From: Prevotellaceae bacterium UBA1075
GTDB taxonomy: Bacteria; Bacteroidota; Bacteroidia; Bacteroidales; Bacteroidaceae
NCBI GenBank assembly: GCA_002316015.1
Contig: DCCS01000007.1
Coordinates: 1 to 27,010 of the forward strand
Reading direction: 5' to 3'
DNA: 27,010 nt
The notes under the pieces were generated by a model. It ran no database searches. It was not told the origin of the DNA and saw only the letters and a program-made list of their open reading frames with translations. Made by a program: the position numbers and the translations under genes. Below, one piece after another: positions 8,123-15,645 of the stretch (position 1 is the stretch's first letter; the number at the start of each line of letters is the position of its first letter).

Positions 8123-9127
8123 TCACTCCTGGCCCATGCGGTGAAGCAGGCCGCGTGTCTCCTCGATGACGGCAAAGAGGCTGTCCAGGGTGTCGGCACG
8201 GAGCATGCGTATGCGGGTCTCGCGGAAATCGGGGATGCCCTTGAAGACAGGCGTGGCGGCCAGATGACGGCGCACATGCAGGATGCCCCGGTACTCGCCT
8301 ATGCGCTGCACCGACTCGGTAGCCTGCTGCTTGAGGATGTCTATCTTGCTGTCGAGGCTCAGGGGAGACCCGGGGTGGAGCATCTCGTGAAACACCCATG
8401 GCTTGCCAAAAGTGGCACGGCCGACCATCACCGCATCCACCCCATACCGGTCAAAAGCCTGCGTGGCCTGAGCATCCGTGCCAATGTCACCATTGCCGAT
8501 GACCGGGATACGCATCGCGGGATGATTCTTGACCTGGCCGATAAGTGTCCAATCGGCCTCGCCCGTGTACATTTGGGCACGGGTGCGACCATGCAGAGTA
8601 AGAGCCTGCACACCACAGTCCTGCAGGCGAAGAGCCAAGTCAACGACAAAGGGAGTGCCGTCACGCAAATAAAGGGAATGCTCGTCCCAGCCCAGGCGCG
8701 TCTTCACCGTTACAGGCGTACCTGGCACGGCATCCACCACTGCCCGTGTGACAGCCAGCAGTTGGGGCACGTCACGCAGCATGCCACTTCCGGCACCCCG
8801 TCCTGCCACTTTCTTTACCGGGCATCCAAAGTTGATGTCGAGCACATCAGGGTGCGCCTGCTCCACCACAATACGTGCAGCCTCGGCCATCGCCTCGCAG
8901 TCCTTGCCATAAATCTGAATGGCCACGGGACGCTCATCGGGGCACACGGCCAGTTTCTCCAGGCTGCGGTTGACCATGCGCACCAGCGCGTCACACGAGA
9001 CAAACTCGGAATAGACCATAGCCGCCCCCATGCGCCGGCAAAGGAGACGGAAGCCGATATCGGTGACATCCTCCATGGGAGCCAGCAGGAGCGGCCTCTC
9101 ACCCAAATCGACAGAGCCTATCCTCAT
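8123..9127 (-). CDS. dus: tRNA-dihydrouridine synthase, DusB/NifR3-like
   Basis: This is an FMN-dependent cytoplasmic enzyme that reduces uridine to dihydrouridine in tRNA. The 334 residues match the whole family: the flavin-barrel start (LLLAPMEDVTDIGFR), the active-site segment DINFGCPVKKVAGRGAGSGM with catalytic Cys102, LTLHGRTRAQMYTGEADW for RNA and FMN contacts, and PVIGNGDI...VMVGRATFGKPW for the FMN phosphate. The C-terminal helical domain runs from about 250 to the end. The ATG at 9127 overlaps the stop of sufE by 4 nt (ATGA), which indicates translational coupling. It is the last gene of the minus-strand block. Which uridine positions it modifies cannot be read from sequence. Confidence 0.95.
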   Translation of the reverse strand: MRIGSVDLGERPLLLAPMEDVTDIGFRLLCRRMGAAMVYSEFVSCDALVRMVNRSLEKLAVCPDERPVAIQIYGKDCEAMAEAARIVVEQAHPDVLDINFGCPVKKVAGRGAGSGMLRDVPQLLAVTRAVVDAVPGTPVTVKTRLGWDEHSLYLRDGTPFVVDLALRLQDCGVQALTLHGRTRAQMYTGEADWTLIGQVKNHPAMRIPVIGNGDIGTDAQATQAFDRYGVDAVMVGRATFGKPWVFHEMLHPGSPLSLDSKIDILKQQATESVQRIGEYRGILHVRRHLAATPVFKGIPDFRETRIRMLRADTLDSLFAVIEETRGLLHRMGQE

Positions 9128-9555
9128 GCCCCGCCCCCAGACTTGGCCTGGAACGCCAAGGCGTACAGCTTCATCTGCTTGAGCATGGCCAGCAGGCCGT
9201 TGCTGCGTGTGGGCGACAGATGCTCGCGTAAACCGATGCGGTCTATGAAGTAGAGGTCGGCCGACAATATCTCGGCGGGCGTGTGGTCGGAGAGCACACG
9301 TACCAGCAAGGCTACTATGCCCTTCACGATGAGCGCGTCACTCTCGGCCTGGAAATGTAGAAGGCCATTCACCATATCGGCCTGCAGCCACACACGGCTC
9401 TGGCACCCTTCTATCAGATTCTGTTCCGTCTTGTACTTGTCATCCAGTTTCGGTTGGCTGTTGCCTAAGTCAATGAGCATCTGGTACCTGTCCATCCAGT
9501 CATCGAATTCAGAGAATTCCTCGATGACCTCATCTTGTATCTCGTTGATTGTCAT
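9124..9555 (-). CDS. sufE: SufE-type cysteine desulfuration protein
   Basis: SufE accepts persulfide sulfur from a SufS-type cysteine desulfurase for iron-sulfur cluster assembly. The 143-residue length is normal for SufE. Cys51 in LIEGCQSRVW is the sulfur-accepting residue, and the surrounding pattern (YQMLIDLG near 24-31, LSPTRSNGL near 114-122) is family-typical. No sufS, sufB, sufC or sufD gene lies in the window, so this is a stand-alone sufE. It overlaps both neighbours by 4 nt (ATGA at 9552-9555 and 9124-9127), so its supply is tied to the M28 lipoprotein and to Dus. The pairing seems to reflect packing rather than a shared pathway. Confidence 0.94.
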   Translation of the reverse strand: MTINEIQDEVIEEFSEFDDWMDRYQMLIDLGNSQPKLDDKYKTEQNLIEGCQSRVWLQADMVNGLLHFQAESDALIVKGIVALLVRVLSDHTPAEILSADLYFIDRIGLREHLSPTRSNGLLAMLKQMKLYALAFQAKSGGGA

Positions 9556-10568
9556 TCTTCTGCGTTGTCGTTATAGATAAGTTGCGTGAGTGTCTGCCCC
9601 ACGGCCTTGAGCACATCAGGGTCTATGTTGTCGGGGGTGTCCTGCAATGTGTGCCAGGTGGGGCCGAAGGTGCTGGGCCCGTCGGTGAAATAAGGCACGA
9701 TATCCAGACAGGGAACACGTGCGATGCGGTTGACGTTGACATGGTCGTCAATCAGGCTGCCGCCCATGTGGAGCGGAAAGAAATGTCCGTACCCAAGCTG
9801 TATGGCCAGATGCCAGATCAAGTCGACCACAGGCTGGGCATACTGCATGCTCACCTGCTCGCGCGCGAAAGTACAGCCACGTCCACCCACCATGTCGAGC
9901 AGGACACCATAACGTGCCTTGTAGCCCGTCTCCCGTGCCTGTTGCGCCCAGTAGGCCGAACCCAGGCACCAGGTATCACGCCCGTCGGCAGGATCCTCAC
10001 CCCACTCGGGAGTGCCGGCATCCTCTGCGTCGAAGCACACGAAGTCGACTCCCGTATGTATGGGCTGCTGCTGAAGCAGGCGGCAGAGTTCAAGCAGGAC
10101 TGCCACGCCACTGGCCCCGTCGTTGGCCGCAGGCACAGGTGTGTGCCAGTTCTGCTCATCGGGGTCATTGTCGGCCCAGGGGCGGCTGTCCCAGTGTGCA
10201 CAGAAGAGGATGCGGTCAAGCGACTCGGGGTTGACACTCGCTATAATGTTGCGTGCAGGCACCTGGGTGCCGTCGTACAAAGTCACCGTGCACCTCTGCT
10301 CGGTGACAGAAGCGCCATACTGGCGAAAGCGCGAGGCAATGAAGTCTCCGCACTGTCCTGCGGCCTCGGTGCCCATGACACGGGGGCCGAAGCCACACTG
10401 GGTATGGATATGCGCCATGGCACTGTCCTGCTGGAACTTGGGGCAAGGTGCCAGCGCGATGGTGTCGGCCTCGCTTCCACGCTTGCCCGAATGGCCACCG
10501 CAGGCCAACAGCGTGGCCACCAAGCCAGCGGCCAGCGCAGGAAGTACAAAGTTGGTCGTGTGTCTCAT
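9552..10568 (-). CDS. M28-family lipoprotein, likely glutaminyl-peptide cyclotransferase
   Basis: The preferred ATG at 10568 gives 338 residues starting MRHTTNFVLPALAAGLVATL and a lipobox ending in LLAC at Cys23, so the protein should be membrane-anchored on the periplasmic side. The M28 zinc-hydrolase fold is visible: CAHWDSRPWAD with His125, AANDGASG with Asp150, FDAEDAG with Glu182 (base) and Asp183 (zinc), and TWHTLQD with His306. The DAED pattern, the ADNDP segment and WCLGSAYWA match bacterial glutaminyl cyclases such as those of Porphyromonas and related oral Bacteroidales better than M28 aminopeptidases. These enzymes turn N-terminal Gln into pyroglutamate after signal-peptide removal. 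An M28 aminopeptidase is the alternative. The frame stays open to 10757, but that would overlap the preceding gene. The stop overlaps sufE by 4 nt. Confidence 0.87.
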   Translation of the reverse strand: MRHTTNFVLPALAAGLVATLLACGGHSGKRGSEADTIALAPCPKFQQDSAMAHIHTQCGFGPRVMGTEAAGQCGDFIASRFRQYGASVTEQRCTVTLYDGTQVPARNIIASVNPESLDRILFCAHWDSRPWADNDPDEQNWHTPVPAANDGASGVAVLLELCRLLQQQPIHTGVDFVCFDAEDAGTPEWGEDPADGRDTWCLGSAYWAQQARETGYKARYGVLLDMVGGRGCTFAREQVSMQYAQPVVDLIWHLAIQLGYGHFFPLHMGGSLIDDHVNVNRIARVPCLDIVPYFTDGPSTFGPTWHTLQDTPDNIDPDVLKAVGQTLTQLIYNDNAEE

Positions 10569-10650
10569 ATACTCTGATATCTGATACTTGTCTTTTCTTA
10601 TTCCTTTTGTTATATACACACCATGGGGCATGCGCCAGGATAAGAGCGAC

Positions 10651-12438
10651 TCAGCGCATGGTGGCCGCACCCTGTGCCAGACGCATGACGCGCAAGAAGT
10701 TGCCGCCCCAGATGCCCTGAAGGTCTTGCCGGGAATAGCAACGGCGCAAAAGCTCACGCGTGAACCCCATCAGCTCGGATGCATCCCTGAGCCCTCTCAC
10801 ACCGCCGTCACCATCGAAGTCGGTACCTATGCCCACATGCTCTGGCCCCATCACATCCACCATGTGGCGCAGATGCTCCAGGACATCCATGATGGTCGCC
10901 TCGCCCTCCTGACGGAGAAACCCATGGTAGAGAGTAACCTGTGCCACACCTCCATGGCGGGCAAGGGCACGCATCTGGTCATCGGTGAGATTGCGCGGAT
11001 GGGGACAGAGGGCCTTGCTGTTGCTGTGACTGCACACAATGGGGACACGGCTGACTTCAAGCGCGTCATAGAAAGACGACTCAGCCGCATGGCTCAGGTC
11101 AACCATCATGCCCAGTTCGTTCATCCGCGTCACCACGCTTCGGCCAAACTCGCTCAGTCCGCCATGCTCAGCCTGGCCGCGTGCAGAGTCGCATATGTCA
11201 TTGTCGCCATTGTGGCACAGAGTCATATACACGACACCCATTCGGCGGAATCGGGCAAGCAGAGACAGGTCATGGCCGATGGCGTATCCGTTCTCGATAC
11301 CCCGCATGATGGCCTTCATGCCACGTTCCTTCAGACGGGCAATATCATCGGGCGTGCGTGCCAGTCCCAGAAAGCGGGGGCAAGCCTGCGTGAGTGCCTC
11401 TATCTGCTCCAGTTTCCTCTCGGCCAGGGCAAGTGCCCGGCTGTTTCCCTCGTCCGTACGCTCACCCTGCGGGATATAGGCCACCATGATGCCCGCGTCC
11501 AGGCATCCGTCTGTCATCTTGGGCAAATCGACCAGCACACGATTGGTGCGCGTGGTGAACATGTGGTTGACCTCGTCCTGGCTGTCGGGGAAGAACATGG
11601 GGGTGTCCTCGTGGCTGTCCAATGTGATGACATGCGCATGCACCTCCTTGGCCTCGCGGAAGAGTGACGCCTCGCGCACAAGCCAGTCGAAGAGTGCGTG
11701 CATGGGAGTCGCACCCGCGTGAGAGAAGAAGGCTTCGGGGTGCCACTGGACACCCAAGATGGGCTTGAACTCGGTGCTCTCGATGGCCTCGATGACGCCA
11801 TCCGAGGAGTGAGCGACTGCTCTGAGCAAACCGCCCGGATCGCTCACGGCCTGGTGGTGGAAACTGTTGACGGCCAACGTGCCGTTTCCCACGATGCTGT
11901 GGAGTAGGCTTCCCGACTCCACACGGACAGTGTGTGAGGCCGCGTCACGTCGCATGTCCTGGCTGTGCTTGAGCAACGTGACACCCTTCATTTGGCTGTA
12001 GATGTCCTGGCAGTTCTTTCCGCCCAAGGCTGCGGAAATCACCTGCATACCCCGGCATATGCCCAGCATGGGTATCTGACGGTGGTAGGAATGGCGCACA
12101 AGCCACATCTCCTGGGCATCCCTCACGGGACAGACTTCATGCAGTCCAGGCAGGGGCTCCTCCCCCAGGATCAGGGGATTGATGTCACCGCCGCCCGAAA
12201 GCAGGAGGGCGTCCACACTGTCGAGGGTGCGGGCAAGCGCGTCCTGTACTGGGTCTGCGAAGACTGGCGTATGGTCTTCTCCCTCATCAGGACTCGCCTC
12301 ATAGGGGGGGATGACGAGCGGAACACCTCCTGCACGCAGCACAGCCTGGTAGTAAGCATGCGCCAATTCGCAGCCTTTGTCGCCGAAGTTGCCCGTGATG
12401 CCTATCACAGGACGCTTGTTGAATCCTTCCTGCATCAT
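10651..12438 (-). CDS. Fusion of class I glutamine amidotransferase (C26) and M19 dipeptidase
   Basis: This protein joins two hydrolases. Numbered from the ATG at 12438 (595 residues), residues 8-260 form a PuuD-like gamma-glutamyl hydrolase domain: LLLSGGGDINPL near 78-89, nucleophile Cys128 in GICRGMQ, and the His233/Glu235 pair in GVQWHPE. Residues 270-595 form an M19 dipeptidase: LDSHEDTP with His276 and Asp278, Glu382 in IENGYAIG, VDLSHAAE with His450, CSHSN with His471, and VGIGTDFDG with Asp540. All expected catalytic residues of both halves are present. No signal peptide is seen, so it should be cytoplasmic. It starts 10 nt after the Lrp gene with AGGAG next to the ATG. A second ATG follows at 12435. 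A role in breaking gamma-glutamyl and ordinary dipeptides is inferred. Confidence 0.9.
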   Translation of the reverse strand: MMQEGFNKRPVIGITGNFGDKGCELAHAYYQAVLRAGGVPLVIPPYEASPDEGEDHTPVFADPVQDALARTLDSVDALLLSGGGDINPLILGEEPLPGLHEVCPVRDAQEMWLVRHSYHRQIPMLGICRGMQVISAALGGKNCQDIYSQMKGVTLLKHSQDMRRDAASHTVRVESGSLLHSIVGNGTLAVNSFHHQAVSDPGGLLRAVAHSSDGVIEAIESTEFKPILGVQWHPEAFFSHAGATPMHALFDWLVREASLFREAKEVHAHVITLDSHEDTPMFFPDSQDEVNHMFTTRTNRVLVDLPKMTDGCLDAGIMVAYIPQGERTDEGNSRALALAERKLEQIEALTQACPRFLGLARTPDDIARLKERGMKAIMRGIENGYAIGHDLSLLARFRRMGVVYMTLCHNGDNDICDSARGQAEHGGLSEFGRSVVTRMNELGMMVDLSHAAESSFYDALEVSRVPIVCSHSNSKALCPHPRNLTDDQMRALARHGGVAQVTLYHGFLRQEGEATIMDVLEHLRHMVDVMGPEHVGIGTDFDGDGGVRGLRDASELMGFTRELLRRCYSRQDLQGIWGGNFLRVMRLAQGAATMR

Positions 12439-12448
12439 CTCCTGCCCG

Positions 12449-12946
12449 TTACTCGTCCATACTGACGGTGGGTACGGTCTCCTGCTGCTGCTGTCCAATG
12501 GGCACTTCCTTGCGGATGCTCTGCTTGAGTGAGATAAGCGTCTCGGTAGCTGTCACTCCGGGTATCTCTTGCAGGCAATCGTTGAGCAATTCCATGAGGT
12601 GGGCGTTGTCACGGGCATAAAGTTTGATGAGCATGGTATAAGGGCCGGTGGTGAAGTGGCACTCCACTATCTCGGGGATTTTCTGGAACTCGGCCACCAC
12701 CTTCTTGTACATGCTGCCGCGCTCGAGCGTAATTCCCACATAGGTGCAGGTGTTATAGCCCAGACTCACGGGGTTGACATGGAAGCCGGATCCCACAATG
12801 ACTCCCATGTCTATCAGCCGTTGCACACGCTGGTGTATGGCGGCTCTGCTCACCCCGCATTCGGCAGCCACATCCTTGAAGGGCAACCTGGCATTGGCCG
12901 ATATTATTCCCAGGATCTTCTTGTCAAGACTATCTATCTTCTCCAT
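12449..12946 (-). CDS. Lrp/AsnC-family transcriptional regulator
   Basis: This 165-residue protein has the family layout. The N-terminal winged helix-turn-helix comprises IDSLDKKILGIISANARLPF, then DVAAECGVSRAAIHQRVQRL. The C-terminal RAM/AsnC ligand-binding domain is visible in SMYKKVVAEFQKIPEIVECHFTTGPYTML and ends near LISLKQSI. These regulators sense amino acids and act as dimers or octamers. The ATG at 12946 is preferred over a TTG at 12982 because it begins the conserved region. A -7 box lies upstream at 12980-12987. The downstream fusion gene begins 10 nt after its stop, so Lrp probably controls its own operon and the peptide-processing gene that follows. The Gln-rich tail (GQQQQETVP) is unusual but short. 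Confidence 0.93.
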   Translation of the reverse strand: MEKIDSLDKKILGIISANARLPFKDVAAECGVSRAAIHQRVQRLIDMGVIVGSGFHVNPVSLGYNTCTYVGITLERGSMYKKVVAEFQKIPEIVECHFTTGPYTMLIKLYARDNAHLMELLNDCLQEIPGVTATETLISLKQSIRKEVPIGQQQQETVPTVSMDE

Positions 12947-12979
12947 ATTCGCTTTTAGACTGATGTCATAGATTAGTAG

Positions 12980-12987
12980 CAAAATTA
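12980..12987 (-). promoter_or_regulatory. Candidate -7 box for the Lrp-led block
   Basis: The minus strand reads TAATTTTG, matching TAnnTTTG. The nearest TTTG upstream (13015-13012) is 24 nt away, longer than the usual 19-21, so the -33 box is weak. It would give a leader of about 30 nt to the ATG at 12946. Confidence 0.45.
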
Positions 12988-13023
12988 CATCATTTATTCG
13001 TTACCACCTATCAAAACAGGCAC

Positions 13024-13059
13024 AAAAAAAGACACCCGAACGGTTTCGGGTGTCTTTTT
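13024..13059. terminator. Intrinsic terminator of the FKBP cluster
   Basis: GACACCCGAA (13031-13040) and TTCGGGTGTC (13045-13054) pair perfectly around CGGT. Flanking A and T runs (13024-13030 and 13055-13059) lengthen the stem and give a U-run in both directions. On the minus strand it follows the last FKBP stop (13079) by about 20 nt and separates that cluster from the Lrp promoter. Confidence 0.92.
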
Positions 13060-13078
13060 GACTTTCAGCGGAGGTGGT

Positions 13079-13984
13079 TCACTTTACTATCTCGTGCAGT
13101 TCCACCGTGAACACAAGACAGGAAAAAGGAGGAATCTTCTGCTGCTCGCGGTCTCCGTAACCCAACTGCTGCGGAATATACACCTCCCATTTGCTGCCCA
13201 CGGGCATCATGCAGAGCACTTCTGTCCATCCCGGTATCACTTGGTTGACGGGGAAGGTGGCGGGCTTCCCGCGCTTGTAACTGCTGTCAAACACAGTGCC
13301 GTCTATCAGACGGCCCTCGTAATCGACTTTCACACGGTCGGTGGCCTGTGGCTTTTCGCCCGTGCCCATGGTGATGACCTTGTACTGAAGGCCGCTGGGA
13401 GTACTCTGTACGCTGTCCTTCTTGGCATTCAGACGCAGAAACTCCTCCCCCGCAACGCGGTTGGCGCCATACTTCTGCTCCATCTTCACCTTGTGGTAAT
13501 AGGCTATCTGCTTCTGGACAACCGCCTGCGCGCTGTCCATGGTGTACCTGGTGTCGACGGGGAAGATACCATTCTGGAACCCTTTGAGGAAGAGTTCGTG
13601 ATTGAGCACATCCACACTGTCGTTCACCTGACGGTTGGCGTTGGCCCACACCTGGGTCTCCACCTGCTCGCGTATCTCCACTCCTGCCAGGCGCGCCTTC
13701 TCACGCTTGTCGGCCTCGCTGAGCTCTTTTTGCTGGAATCCCTTGAGGAATTCCACCACATAGGCGGTATCGACACCCATGCGCTGAGCCAGGTAGCCCT
13801 TCAAACCTTGGCTGTTGGCCATGCCCAACAGGTAACTGAAGGTATCCACACACACGGTATCAACCCGCTCCACCTTTTCCTTTGTGGCCTTCCTGCCCTT
13901 GCGCTGGCGTTTCTTGTTGGCTCCGGTGGCACCCACGCAGAGCAGCGCCACCAGAGCCATCAGGATAATCTTGGTCTTCTTCAT
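13079..13984 (-). CDS. Secreted FKBP-type peptidyl-prolyl isomerase (third of three)
   Basis: This enzyme speeds proline cis-trans isomerisation during folding of exported proteins. Its 301 residues begin with a signal peptide (MKKTKIILMALVALLCVGAT). The Cys16 there has Leu before it, so it is a poor lipobox and a soluble periplasmic form is more likely. A basic stretch (NKKRQRKGRKATKEK) follows. The FKBP N-terminal helical dimerisation region covers about 45-190, and the FKBP domain about 195-301 with VDYEGRLIDGTVFDSSY, VIPGWTEVL, YIPQQLGYG and PPFSCLVFTVEL. It follows the second FKBP gene by 30 nt and is the last of the cluster before the terminator at 13024-13059. Confidence 0.93.
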   Translation of the reverse strand: MKKTKIILMALVALLCVGATGANKKRQRKGRKATKEKVERVDTVCVDTFSYLLGMANSQGLKGYLAQRMGVDTAYVVEFLKGFQQKELSEADKREKARLAGVEIREQVETQVWANANRQVNDSVDVLNHELFLKGFQNGIFPVDTRYTMDSAQAVVQKQIAYYHKVKMEQKYGANRVAGEEFLRLNAKKDSVQSTPSGLQYKVITMGTGEKPQATDRVKVDYEGRLIDGTVFDSSYKRGKPATFPVNQVIPGWTEVLCMMPVGSKWEVYIPQQLGYGDREQQKIPPFSCLVFTVELHEIVK

Positions 13985-14014
13985 CGCTGACTTTCAACCC
14001 GGAATGGTACGTTT

Positions 14015-14884
14015 TTACTTCTTAATGCTGCGCAGTTCAATCTTGAACACCAGTGCCGAGAAGGGCTTGATCATGCCACGATCCTGGTTGCCATAAGCCT
14101 GCTCTTGGGGGATATACACCTTCCAGGAAGAGCCCACGGGCATGTGTGTCAGAGCCTTTGTCCAGCCAGGGATCACCTGCTTGCACATGAATGTGGTGGG
14201 CTCGCCACGCTTGTAGCTGCTGTCAAACACCGAGTCGTTGATGAGAGTGCCTTCGTAGTCAACCTCCACACGGTCGGTGTCCGCAGGCACCTCACCCTTG
14301 CCCTCGACAAGCACCTCATAATAGATGCCGTCGCCCAGGGTCTTGATACCGGCCTTCTTGGCTATTTTTGCCATGAACTCCTCACCAGCCTTTTTGTTTT
14401 CGCCATAGCGCTCCTCCATCTGCCTGTCCTTCACCGAGGTCATCATGCTCTCGGCCACCACGGCTGCCGAGTCCACGCTCATCAGGCCACCCTTTCCTGT
14501 AGTGCCTGCCACAAAGCCGGCCATGAAGTTGTTAAGGCTCACCGTCTTGGTGCTGTCGTCACCAAACACCTCGTAGTTCAAGCCCTTGATCATCTGCTGG
14601 CTTATCTGCTGGCCAATCTGCAGACCGGCGAAGTAGGCAGCCTTCTTCTTGTCGTCACCTGCGTTCACAGCATCGTTCAAGCCCTTGATGAACTCATCGA
14701 TGCATGTGGTGTCAACGCCCATGCGCTGCTCCAGGTATTCCTTCAGTCCACGAGTCTGAGCCATGCCCATGGTATAACTGAGTGTGTCAATGTCTGTCTT
14801 CAGGTCGGCCTTGGGCGTTCCGTTGCCACAAGAGGCCATGGCTGCGGCAATTCCTGCCAGGGCCAGAATAGAAATCTTCTTCAT
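14015..14884 (-). CDS. Lipoprotein FKBP-type peptidyl-prolyl isomerase (second of three)
   Basis: The ATG at 14884 gives 289 residues beginning MKKISILALAGIAAAMASCG, a lipoprotein signal with Cys19, so this form is membrane-anchored in the envelope. An upstream frame to 14938 is rejected because the basic extension would spoil the signal. Residues about 30-175 form the FKBP N-terminal dimerisation domain (LSYTMGMAQTRGLKEYLEQR). The C-terminal domain has VDYEGTLINDSVFDSSY, QVIPGWTKAL, YIPQEQAYG and KPFSALVFKIEL. The IKP in place of the usual IPP near the end is a mild deviation. It lies 50 nt after the first FKBP gene and 30 nt before the third, so the three are very likely one transcript. Confidence 0.93.
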   Translation of the reverse strand: MKKISILALAGIAAAMASCGNGTPKADLKTDIDTLSYTMGMAQTRGLKEYLEQRMGVDTTCIDEFIKGLNDAVNAGDDKKKAAYFAGLQIGQQISQQMIKGLNYEVFGDDSTKTVSLNNFMAGFVAGTTGKGGLMSVDSAAVVAESMMTSVKDRQMEERYGENKKAGEEFMAKIAKKAGIKTLGDGIYYEVLVEGKGEVPADTDRVEVDYEGTLINDSVFDSSYKRGEPTTFMCKQVIPGWTKALTHMPVGSSWKVYIPQEQAYGNQDRGMIKPFSALVFKIELRSIKK

Positions 14885-14934
14885 TATAATAATATAGTAT
14901 GTTTGGTTTTGTCGTCTTCTCCTGTTTCTGCCGT

Positions 14935-15522
14935 TCACTTCACTCCGAGGAGTTCAACATCGAACACCAGCGTGCTGAAGGGGGGGATAGAGGAGCCTGC
15001 GCCCTGCTCGCCATATCCCAGCAGATAGGGGATGTAGAAACGGTACTTGGCCCCTTCGCTCATGAGCTGGAGTCCCTCGGTCCATCCGGGTATCACCTGG
15101 TTGAGGCCGAACTCGGCCGGCTGCTTGCGGTCATAACTGCTGTCGAACACCTTGCCCGAAGCAAGCCTGCCCTCATAGTGGCAAACCACGGTGTCCGTAG
15201 CCTTGGGCCTGCGCCCTCCGCGTCCCGGGGTAAGCACCTCATACTGGAGGCCGCTCTTGGTGGTGACCACCCCCTCACGCTTGCCGTTGGCATCCAGGAA
15301 GGCCTTGCCCTCGGCGATAGCCTTCTGTGCCTGATCCTTCTGCTTTTTCTGAAAATAATCGTTGAGCAGTTGCTGTGCCTCACGATTAGTCATGGCTGGA
15401 GTCTTGCCGGACAGCACGTCGCCCACGCTTTGGCTGAAGTCCTCCAACGAGAAGTCCTCGATGTCCATGCTCTTGAGCTGCTGGGCTATGCCGAGACCCA
15501 GTGCATAACTGATTTTGTTCAT
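14935..15522 (-). CDS. Cytoplasmic FKBP-type peptidyl-prolyl isomerase (first of three)
   Basis: This 195-residue protein has no signal peptide: it opens directly with MNKISYALGLGIAQQLKSMD, the start of the FKBP N-terminal domain, much like E. coli FklB. A charged helix (NDYFQKKQKDQAQKAIAEGK) links to the isomerase domain at about 90-195. Conserved there are VCHYEGRLASGKVFDSSYDR, NQVIPGWTEGLQLM, YIPYLLGYG and IPPFSTLVFDVEL. It should act in the cytoplasm, unlike its two downstream paralogues. It is the first gene of the cluster and its start faces the sirtuin gene across a 123-bp gap that holds -7 boxes on both strands. Confidence 0.92.
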   Translation of the reverse strand: MNKISYALGLGIAQQLKSMDIEDFSLEDFSQSVGDVLSGKTPAMTNREAQQLLNDYFQKKQKDQAQKAIAEGKAFLDANGKREGVVTTKSGLQYEVLTPGRGGRRPKATDTVVCHYEGRLASGKVFDSSYDRKQPAEFGLNQVIPGWTEGLQLMSEGAKYRFYIPYLLGYGEQGAGSSIPPFSTLVFDVELLGVK

Positions 15523-15556
15523 GCTTATACTTTATCTGAAAAATTCAATGGTGGCG

Positions 15557-15564
15557 CAAATTTA
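15557..15564 (-). promoter_or_regulatory. Candidate -7 box for the FKBP cluster
   Basis: The minus strand reads TAAATTTG, an exact TAnnTTTG, 35 bases before the ATG at 15522. No clear TTTG lies 19-21 nt further upstream, so the -33 box is missing or degenerate. Confidence 0.5.
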
Positions 15565-15608
15565 CAATATTTTCCCCAACTCACGCCTCCACGCGTTTCT
15601 TTTTTTCT

Positions 15609-15616
15609 TATTTTTG
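15609..15616 (+). promoter_or_regulatory. Candidate -7 box for the sirtuin gene
   Basis: TATTTTTG matches TAnnTTTG and lies 30 bases before the ATG at 15646. No TTTG is present at the normal -33 distance. It faces away from the FKBP -7 box about 45 bp upstream, so the two promoters are back to back. Confidence 0.45.
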
Positions 15617-15634
15617 CAAGAGAGTAAAAGACTT

Positions 15635-15640
15635 AGGAGG
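15635..15640 (+). promoter_or_regulatory. Strong Shine-Dalgarno sequence of the sirtuin gene
   Basis: AGGAGG lies 5 nt before the ATG at 15646. A full anti-16S match is unusual in Bacteroidetes, where most leaders lack one, and it fixes this start. Confidence 0.6.
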
Positions 15641-15645
15641 GAAAC

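Noticed and set aside
8048..9253. 401-codon open frame on the + strand opposite dus
   Set aside because: The minus strand encodes a complete Dus with its catalytic Cys, and the plus frame shows no recognisable motif.
10651..12438. Possible assembly join of two separate genes
   Set aside because: The frame is continuous with no stop or shift at the domain border, both halves are complete, and such fusions of about 595 residues are known in Bacteroidetes.
14898..14905. TATGTTTG, a -7-like match on the + strand
   Set aside because: It points into antisense FKBP sequence, has no gene downstream on that strand and lacks a -33 box.
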